NCBI RefSeq assembly: GCF_017874715.1 | Contig: NZ_JAGGLR010000008.1 | Location: forward strand, 362,844-426,843 | Direction: 5' to 3' | From: Streptomyces iranensis | GTDB lineage: Bacteria; Actinomycetota; Actinomycetes; Streptomycetales; Streptomycetaceae | Length of the DNA stretch: 64,000 nt | Shown here: positions 58,206 through 64,000 of the stretch, in pieces | Layout of the letters: every line of letters starts with the position of its first letter | Position numbering within the stretch: the first letter of the stretch is position 1 | Notes under the pieces: generated by a model | Database searches by the model: none | Told to the model about the DNA's origin: nothing | What the model saw: only the letters and a program-made list of their open reading frames with translations | Program-made: the position numbers and the translations under genes

Positions 58206-59780
58206 ATGGGTTCGACGGGGGAAGAGGCGGCGGGCGCGCGGGGCGCGCCCGCGGGGCCGTGGTGGTGGGCGCGACGGCGGAGTATGGGGCTCGATGTCCT
58301 GCTCGCCGTGGCGTCGTCGATCGAGTGCGCGGCGGAGGGTGTCGGTTTCGCCCACGATGCCCGGATTCCGGTGGCCGCCGGGGTGCTGATCGGGGTGCTC
58401 GTCGGCGCCACGCTGGTGCTGCGGCGGCGCTGGGCGATCGCCGTGGTGCTGATATCGATCGCGGTCACCCCCGCCGAAATGGGCCTGCTGCTCGGCGTCG
58501 TGGGGCTCTACACCCTCGCCTCGTCCGAGGTGCCGCGCCGGATCACGGCGGTGCTGGCCGGAATGGCGGCGGTGGGCAGCTTCCTCGTCACGGTGATCGG
58601 CCTCCGCCGGGACGACCCCCAGAGCGGTCTGGGGACCTCTGTGTGGGAGGCCCCGATGTTCGCCATGGTGCTCACCCTGGGGCTGACCGCCCCGCCCGTG
58701 CTGCTGGGGCTGTACGTCCGGGCCCGGCGGCGGCTGGTGGAGAGCCTGCGGGAGCGGGCGGACGGTCTGGAACGGGAGCTCTCGCTGCTCGCGGAGCGGG
58801 CGGAGGAACGGGCCGAGTGGGCCCGTAACGAGGAGCGGACCCGGATCGCGCGGGAGATGCACGACGTGGTGGCGCACCGGGTGAGCCTGATGGTGGTGCA
58901 CGCGGCGGCGCTGCAGGCGGTGGCGCTCAAGGATCCGGAGAAGGCGTCGAAGAACGCGGCGCTGGTGGGCGACATGGGGCGGCAGGCGCTGACGGAGCTG
59001 CGGCAGATGCTGGGGGTGCTGCGGTCGGAGGACGGTCTGCGGGCCCCGGCGGGGGCGGCGTTCGCCGCCGGGTCCGCCTCTTCCTCCGCCAGGTCCTCTT
59101 CCTCCGCCGGGTCCTCTTCCTCTTCCTCCGCTGGGTCTTCTTCCTCCGCTGGGTCTTCCTCCGCTGACGCCGCCGATGCCGCCGGGTCCTCCGCCGAGGA
59201 GAGGCCGCTGGCGGGGGTGGCGGCCGCGGCCTCGGCCGCCGCGGAGGCCGCCGAGGCCGCCGGAGCGGCCGGGAAGGGCGTGGAGGTGGCCGGGGGGCCG
59301 CGGCTGGCGGAGCTGGAGGCGCTGGTCGGGCAGTCCCGGGCGGCGGGGATGGCCGTGGAGCTCTCGGTCGAGGGCGAGGAGCGGCGGTACACGGCTCCGG
59401 TGGAGCAGACGGCCTATCGGGTGGTCCAGGAGGCGCTGACCAACGTCCACAAGCACGCCCCGGGCGCGAGCGCCCGGGTCCGGGTGGCGCACCGTACCGC
59501 CGAGATCGCGGTCCTGGTCGAGAACGGGCCGTCGGAGCGCGGCGCGGCGGACGCGGGGCTGCCGAGCGGCGGGAACGGCCTGGTCGGGATGCGGGAGCGG
59601 GTCTCGACGCTCGGCGGGGGCTTTGTGTCGGGGGCCACGGAGGCGGGGGGCTTCCGGGTGTCGGCGGTCATCCCGGATGGGCCTGACGGCCCCGACGGTA
59701 CGGATCGCCCGGCTGGCGCGGGTCGCGCGGATCAGCCCGCGGACCGCACCGTGGTCGAGGGGCGCGCGAAGAGCGCCTAA
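58206..59780 (+). CDS. sensor histidine kinase (NarL/HisKA_3 type) with a Ser/Ala linker
   Basis: A 524-residue membrane kinase. Five or six membrane helices (about 25-170) are followed by a coiled linker and the dimerisation domain with the phospho-His in RIAREMHDVVAHRVSLMVVH (about residue 219). A low-complexity insert of about 50 residues (ASSSARSSSSAGSSSSSSAG onward, about 288-335) and an Ala-rich stretch separate it from the HATPase domain (YRVVQEALTNVHKHAPG, SGGNGLVGMRERVSTLGG). No response regulator gene is adjacent, so its partner is elsewhere. Confidence 0.9.
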   Translation: MGSTGEEAAGARGAPAGPWWWARRRSMGLDVLLAVASSIECAAEGVGFAHDARIPVAAGVLIGVLVGATLVLRRRWAIAVVLISIAVTPAEMGLLLGVVGLYTLASSEVPRRITAVLAGMAAVGSFLVTVIGLRRDDPQSGLGTSVWEAPMFAMVLTLGLTAPPVLLGLYVRARRRLVESLRERADGLERELSLLAERAEERAEWARNEERTRIAREMHDVVAHRVSLMVVHAAALQAVALKDPEKASKNAALVGDMGRQALTELRQMLGVLRSEDGLRAPAGAAFAAGSASSSARSSSSAGSSSSSSAGSSSSAGSSSADAADAAGSSAEERPLAGVAAAASAAAEAAEAAGAAGKGVEVAGGPRLAELEALVGQSRAAGMAVELSVEGEERRYTAPVEQTAYRVVQEALTNVHKHAPGASARVRVAHRTAEIAVLVENGPSERGAADAGLPSGGNGLVGMRERVSTLGGGFVSGATEAGGFRVSAVIPDGPDGPDGTDRPAGAGRADQPADRTVVEGRAKSA

Positions 59781-60004
59781 GCGTTCTGCGGACGTGCCCC
59801 TGAGCTGCCGTCGATCGTCTGCGGCGCCGTCGTGGCTGGTCGCGCCCACGCGGCGGAGCCGCACATCGACACGGCCCCGCGCCCCTGCGGGGCGCATCCC
59901 GCCGATAGCCGGGGCGCTGTGTCAGGCGTCGCGGGCCCGCGACGATCCGCCGGACAGGGCCTGGCGCCGACGCCCGGTCGGATTTGCACACGGTACGGCG
60001 CGCG

Positions 60005-60598
60005 TTACGCGCGGGTCAGCCTGGCCGGGAGCGCGCCCGTGACGAGGGTGCTGAGGGCGGCGTCCAGGGTGGGGCCGAGGTACCAGTCCCCGGTGTGGTC
60101 GAGGCTGTAGACCCGTCCTTCCGCGTCGATGGTCAACACCGCCTGCCCGTCGGCCTCCTCGCCCAGCGGGCTCACCTCGGTCTCCAGGGCCCGGCCCAGG
60201 TCGCCGAGGGTGCGGGCGAGGTGGAGGCCGAGCAGGGGATCGATACGGAACGGGGTCGGGGCGATCTCGCGGCCCGCGCCGGGCGGTTGGATGTGCAGCC
60301 CGCCGAACTCCGCCCATGCCTCGACCGCCGCCGGGAAGACGGCGTGCCGGTGGCCCGCGGGGGAGGTGTGGGCGCGCAGGGTGTCGGCCCAGACCTCGGC
60401 GCGCCTCATGTCCCAGTGGCCGGGCTGCCAGCCCGCCTCGCGCAGCGCGGCGTCGACGGCGACGGAGAAGCGGGTGACGTCCAAGCGGTCGATCGGCCGC
60501 CGCGCCGGGCGTGTCGGCCGCGGTGTCCGCGTTCCCGGCGGGGCCTGGGCCGTCTGAGGTGCTTGTGGTGCTTGTGGTGCCTGATGTGCCTGGCTCAC
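60005..60598 (-). CDS. SUKH-3-family protein (immunity-like)
   Basis: A 197-residue protein. After a Pro/Gln-rich N-terminus, RFSVAVDAALREAGWQPGHW, HAVFPAAVEAWAEFGGLHIQ, FRIDPLLGLHLARTLGDLG and the final YSLDHTGDWYLGPTLDAALS match SUKH-3, a family whose members neutralise deaminase and nuclease toxins. Its ATG is coupled to the stop of the YwqJ-like deaminase gene upstream (ATGA), the classic toxin-immunity arrangement. Confidence 0.82.
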   Translation of the reverse strand: MSQAHQAPQAPQAPQTAQAPPGTRTPRPTRPARRPIDRLDVTRFSVAVDAALREAGWQPGHWDMRRAEVWADTLRAHTSPAGHRHAVFPAAVEAWAEFGGLHIQPPGAGREIAPTPFRIDPLLGLHLARTLGDLGRALETEVSPLGEEADGQAVLTIDAEGRVYSLDHTGDWYLGPTLDAALSTLVTGALPARLTRA

Positions 60599-61116
60599 GT
60601 GCTCTCACCCACCACCCGTACGCCGAAATGGGCCAGCAGTGCGGCGCAGGACAGACAGGGCGGGGCGTAGCTGCCGTGCTGCGGGTCGCCCGCCTCCCGG
60701 ATCCGGCGAGTGGTGAGTTTGGCCTGTTTGAGGGAGCGGCGGGCCTCACCCTGGGTGAGCGGTTTGCGGGAGGCGCGCTTGGACCGGCCGGCCTCGACGT
60801 TCGACAGATGGCGGGAGAGCAGGATCACTTCGGGGCAGCGGCCGGTGAATCGTTCACGCTGGCCGCTGGCGAGCGCGTCGAGGAATTCCCGCACCAGCGG
60901 ATGGAGCGTCGGCGGCTGGTCGGCCTTGCCTCCGGTGCAGGTCAGCGTGTCGCCGCGGACGGACAGCGCGGCCGCGACGGCGGGCAGGATGCCGTCGCGG
61001 CGGCGGTGGAGCGGCGGTGGGCCGGCGTCGGGGTCGACGCTGCTCCATCTCAGCCGGGGGTCGCCGGCCGCGGGGGTGGCGCCGTCGCCGCCTCCGTTGC
61101 TCTGCGTGATGTGCAT
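60595..61116 (-). CDS. YwqJ-like nucleic-acid deaminase (toxin-type)
   Basis: A 173-residue deaminase-fold protein. ERFTGRCPEVILLSRHL gives the zinc-ligand Cys and catalytic Glu (CPE, about residues 92-94), and HGSYAPPCLSCAALLAHFGV the PCxxC pair (about 155). This matches YwqJ-related deaminases of polymorphic toxin systems. ATG 61116 has GGGAGG upstream. There is no secretion signal, so it may be a stand-alone effector or a toxin module. It is coupled to the SUKH-3 gene downstream. Confidence 0.8.
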   Translation of the reverse strand: MHITQSNGGGDGATPAAGDPRLRWSSVDPDAGPPPLHRRRDGILPAVAAALSVRGDTLTCTGGKADQPPTLHPLVREFLDALASGQRERFTGRCPEVILLSRHLSNVEAGRSKRASRKPLTQGEARRSLKQAKLTTRRIREAGDPQHGSYAPPCLSCAALLAHFGVRVVGEST

Positions 61117-61312
61117 GTGGTGGATCCCTCCCTGTGCAAACCCCCGGTTGCAATGATCAGATTGCCAAATCCCGCGGGCGCTGCGGTAGTCCGGGCCTGA
61201 ACGACCTGGTGGGGGCGGAGGCCGCCATGAAGGGGGATGGCCGCCCGGTTCGGACGGTTGCGTCACCGCATAGGCTGTGCCCAGTAGCCAGCATCAGCAG
61301 GGGGCAACCGCC

Positions 61313-62290
61313 ATGACGACAGGTCGGCTCGGGCAGCATGCCGCGCCACCGAACACGGCCTACGCCGGGCAGGTCGTGCACTTCCCGGATCCGGTCCGGG
61401 CCGCGCGCCACCCCAAGGGTGTCCGCGTGGACGAAAACGGCTTTCCGGACTTCTCGCCGTATGCGCGCGCGGCCGCCGAAATCGCCGAACCCCCGGAGGG
61501 GTTCGGCGTCGACGAGCTCCGGCTGACGGACTACGTCTCGGCGAACGCGGCGCTGCACGCCACTGGTCACGAGCTGTGGAACGAGGCGTCGGCGGTGGCC
61601 ACCCCGCACGGCTGGACCTGGCACCACGTCGTCGGCACCCGGCGCATGGAGCTGATTCCGGTCGAGGTCAAGGCGCTGCTGCGGCACCACGGAGGGCTCG
61701 CCACGGCACAGGTCGACCAGGAGAAGCGGGGCACCCGTCCGCTGCAGGAGACCCGGCCGATGCATGTGGGCCTGCCGCTGCGGGGCATCTCCGTCACCGA
61801 GGAGCAGGTGCTCGGTGTCGAGGAGGACCTCGGCTACCGGCTGCCCGATTCGTACCGCGCCTTCCTCAAGGCGGCGGGCGGCTGCGCACCGGTCGGCACG
61901 GCGCTCGACCCGGAGTTGGGGCTGCTGATCGACCAGCCCTTCTTCACGGTGCGCGACGAGGCGGCGGTCAATGACCTCGTCTATGTCAACAAGTGTCTGC
62001 GGGACCACTTCACCAAGGACTATCTGGGCGTGGGCTTCGTCCAGGGCGGGGTGATCGCGGTCAAGGTGAAGGGTGACGCGATCGGCTCGGTGTGGTTCTG
62101 TGCGTATGACGACGCGCGGGACCGTGACGGCTGGACGGTCCAGGAGCGGGTGGAGCGGCTGTTGCTGCCGTGCGGCGACGACTTCGACGCCTTCCTGCTC
62201 CGGCTGGCGGGCAATCCGCCGGAGCTGGAGACCGTGGCGAACCTGATGGTGGACGGTGGATTCGCGTACGCCGTCCCGGTGGAGGGGTGA
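61313..62290 (+). CDS. WHH-type nuclease domain fused to a SUKH (SMI1/KNR4) domain
   Basis: A 325-residue protein. In the first half, ATPHGWTWHHVVGTRRMELI followed by PVEVKALLRHHGG (about residues 96-128) matches the WHH family of HNH-fold toxin nucleases. The second half (GISVTEEQVLGVEEDLGYRL, PDSYRAFLKAAGGCAPVGTA onward) is a SMI1/KNR4-type SUKH domain. A toxin-like and an immunity-like fold are thus in one chain. Its stop overlaps the GTG of the next gene. It is divergent from the deaminase gene. Confidence 0.75.
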   Translation: MTTGRLGQHAAPPNTAYAGQVVHFPDPVRAARHPKGVRVDENGFPDFSPYARAAAEIAEPPEGFGVDELRLTDYVSANAALHATGHELWNEASAVATPHGWTWHHVVGTRRMELIPVEVKALLRHHGGLATAQVDQEKRGTRPLQETRPMHVGLPLRGISVTEEQVLGVEEDLGYRLPDSYRAFLKAAGGCAPVGTALDPELGLLIDQPFFTVRDEAAVNDLVYVNKCLRDHFTKDYLGVGFVQGGVIAVKVKGDAIGSVWFCAYDDARDRDGWTVQERVERLLLPCGDDFDAFLLRLAGNPPELETVANLMVDGGFAYAVPVEG

Positions 62291-64000
62291 GCGCGATGGT
62301 GACCTTCGCACAGGCGCAGGAGCGCGCGGAACTCTGGATCAACGGCGATGTGCCGGCCTATCAGCAGCGCGAGGCGCGGGTCCGGGAGTTCGACCTGGGC
62401 TTCGTGGTCTGGGCCGAGGATCGCCCGGACGGACCGGTCTCGGGCAACGGAGCCGAGGGCACGCGGATGGTGATCGCCCGCGACAGCGGTGAGACCACGC
62501 TGTGGCCGGGGCTGCCGGTGGGCGAGGTGATCCGCCGTTACGAGGAGCGGTACGACACGACCGACGGCTCCCGCGACGAGTCCACCACCGGTCGGCAGGA
62601 GCGCATCGACCTGAACGCGACGTCCTTCCTGCTCACTCCGCCGGAGTGGCTCCAGGAGGCGGCGGACGCGATGAACAGCCGGTCCGAGGGGCGGCTGGAA
62701 CTCCCCGAGCCGCGGGCGGGGGCGGAGCCGGGCGGGGGCGGGTCGGACGCCGCCGCCGCGTCTGCCGGTTCCGCTTCGGTTTCGAGTGCCGCCGCGCCCC
62801 CTGCTCCGCCTGCTCCCCCTGCTCCGCTTGCTGGTGCCGCTTCGCCTCCCTTGCCGCCGGAGGACAACTGGCCGTCGGCCGGTGGGCCGGGGTCCGGGGC
62901 CGCCGGGCCCGGGGCGCCGGGACACAGTGCCCCGGGCATGAACGACTGGCCGTCGGGCGGCGGCGCGCGGAGCGCCGGTCCGGACGCGCCGCACAGCGCG
63001 CCGGGCGCCCCGCCCGTGCCCGGTGCGCCCGCTCCGCCCGCGCCCGTGCCGGGTGCGCCCGCCCCGTCCGGGCCCGTGCCGGGTGCTCCTGCACACGGTG
63101 GGCCCGTTCCGGGCGCGCCCCGGGACCGGGCCGTGGACGACTGGCCGTCCGACGGTGTCGCGCGTCCGCTCGCGGGCGACCCGCCACCGGGCGGCCCGCC
63201 CGCGCCGGGCGCTCCTTCCGCGCCCGGTGCCCCGTCCGGCGGTGAGGGCTGGCGGAACGCGCCGCCTCCGCCCCCGCCCGGTGGGGTCGGCCCGTGGGCC
63301 CCGCCCGCGCCGGGCGCCGGTACGCCCTCCTCGGGGGGCCAGGCCGACAACGCGGCGACGCCCGGCGGCGGTACGCCATGGGCCGGTACGGACATCAAGG
63401 GCGACGATGACGACGACCGCTCGGTCGCCCCGCCCGCCACGGTCTTCGCCCCGCCGCTCGCGGGGTCCGACGACGAGGACACCCCGGCGCCGGGCATACG
63501 GCCGGACGCCAAGACCGAGTTGATGTCTGGGGGCAGCGCGCTGCCTTCCACGGCCATCGCCCCGTCTCTCGACTTCCCGGGGCAGCAGGGCGGCCCCGGC
63601 GCCGGTCCGGGTGCCAATCCCAACGCGAGCGACATCGCGGACGCCGCCACCCGTAAGGCGGGCGGCGGTCCGACGCCTCCGCCGCCCGGTGCCCCGGGGA
63701 TGCCGGGTGCGCCCGGTGCCCGGCCGGGTGCGGACCCCACGCCTCCGCCGCCCGCGCCGTCCGGGCCCGGTGCCCCCGGCGCTCCGGCCGGGGGGTACGT
63801 ACCGACGCAGCTGGTCTCGCAGCTCGACTCCGACAGCCTCGGCGGCGCCCCGCAGCCTCCCGGTGCGCCGGGTGCGCCCGGTACCCCTGGTGCTCCCGGT
63901 GCTCCTGGTGCTCCTGGTGGGCAGGGTGGTGGTCAGACGCCGCCTCCGCCTGGTGCTCCGGGTGCGCCCGGTGGCGGTGTGCACGCTGCCGCGACGATGC
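62287..64000 (+). CDS. giant Pro/Gly/Ala-rich protein with immunity-like N-terminal domain (3' end outside window)
   Basis: The reading frame is open from GTG 62287 (GTGA overlap with the previous stop; ATG 62296 is an alternative) to the window end, over 570 codons. The N-terminal 120 residues are globular: VTFAQAQERAELWINGDVPA, REFDLGFVVWAEDRPDG, ARDSGETTLWPGLPVGEVIR, resembling YrhB/Imm35-type immunity domains (tentative). After that come Pro/Gly/Ala repeats with recurring DDWPS or NDWPS boxes and PGAPGAPG runs. In such Streptomyces proteins a toxin or SUKH domain may follow beyond the edge. Confidence 0.7.
   Translation, partial: MSAMVTFAQAQERAELWINGDVPAYQQREARVREFDLGFVVWAEDRPDGPVSGNGAEGTRMVIARDSGETTLWPGLPVGEVIRRYEERYDTTDGSRDESTTGRQERIDLNATSFLLTPPEWLQEAADAMNSRSEGRLELPEPRAGAEPGGGGSDAAAASAGSASVSSAAAPPAPPAPPAPLAGAASPPLPPEDNWPSAGGPGSGAAGPGAPGHSAPGMNDWPSGGGARSAGPDAPHSAPGAPPVPGAPAPPAPVPGAPAPSGPVPGAPAHGGPVPGAPRDRAVDDWPSDGVARPLAGDPPPGGPPAPGAPSAPGAPSGGEGWRNAPPPPPPGGVGPWAPPAPGAGTPSSGGQADNAATPGGGTPWAGTDIKGDDDDDRSVAPPATVFAPPLAGSDDEDTPAPGIRPDAKTELMSGGSALPSTAIAPSLDFPGQQGGPGAGPGANPNASDIADAATRKAGGGPTPPPPGAPGMPGAPGARPGADPTPPPPAPSGPGAPGAPAGGYVPTQLVSQLDSDSLGGAPQPPGAPGAPGTPGAPGAPGAPGGQGGGQTPPPPGAPGAPGGGVHAAATM

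Overview
This 64 kb window is high-GC DNA with strong third-position G/C bias, many GTG starts and a gene order typical of the Streptomyces core chromosome: pmt, rsmI, tatD, rpf, rsmA, ispE, ABC-F, then galTEK, ppc, pth, rplY, prs, glmU and tRNA-Gln. I therefore read it as a chromosomal core segment of a Streptomyces species. One conjugative element is inserted into it, and several conflict/defence modules lie along it.

Layout. 1-4100: the edge of an EACC1/caspase-like conflict locus, a DMT transporter with a YbaK-type deacylase, and a lipoprotein penicillin-binding transpeptidase. 4102-18632: a complete actinomycete integrative and conjugative element (AICE). It has integrase, excisionase, a DUF3631 ATPase, a Prim-Pol, a MazG-like protein, an FtsK/TraB DNA translocase, a set of small and membrane 'spread'-type genes, an orphan cytosine-methylase-like gene, a PycTM-like membrane protein, a GntR repressor and a divergent SAM methyltransferase. 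18544-31236: housekeeping genes (pmt, rsmI, tatD, rpf, rsmA, ispE, ABC-F) separated by tandem repeats. 31504-40744: atypical LuxR-type regulators, a sodium:solute symporter divergent from galTEK, and a MarR/methyltransferase pair. 40869-46003: Uma2, a WhiJ-like HTH/DUF397/ATP-binding module with a frameshifted ATPase gene, and a two-gene ATPase + HNH operon that looks like a Septu (PtuAB) defence system. 46145-59780: a desaturase/TetR operon, ppc, a six-unit tandem array, pth-rplY-prs-glmU, tRNA-Gln and a histidine kinase. 60005-64000: a deaminase/SUKH/WHH toxin-immunity style cluster ending in a giant Pro/Gly/Ala-rich protein that runs off the edge.

The strongest unusual observation is the AICE integration site. 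Instead of a tRNA gene, the element sits inside the 3' end of pmt (protein O-mannosyltransferase). A 28-bp core is duplicated at both ends. The element brings its own copy of the last codons of pmt, so a full-length gene is rebuilt at the right junction while the displaced native 3' end and its terminator remain as a fossil at the left junction. The five differences between the two 86-bp ends all lie outside the core, and only one changes an amino acid.

How the element probably works (inference): GntR binds near-identical palindromes beside its own promoter and at the head of the long leftward operon, holding transfer off. Prim-Pol and DUF3631 proteins replicate the excised circle, and TraB moves double-stranded DNA by recognising short repeats. 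Two clusters of 7-8 bp repeats (GGTAGCGG near xis; CAGGGAG just downstream of traB) are candidates for origin and transfer locus.
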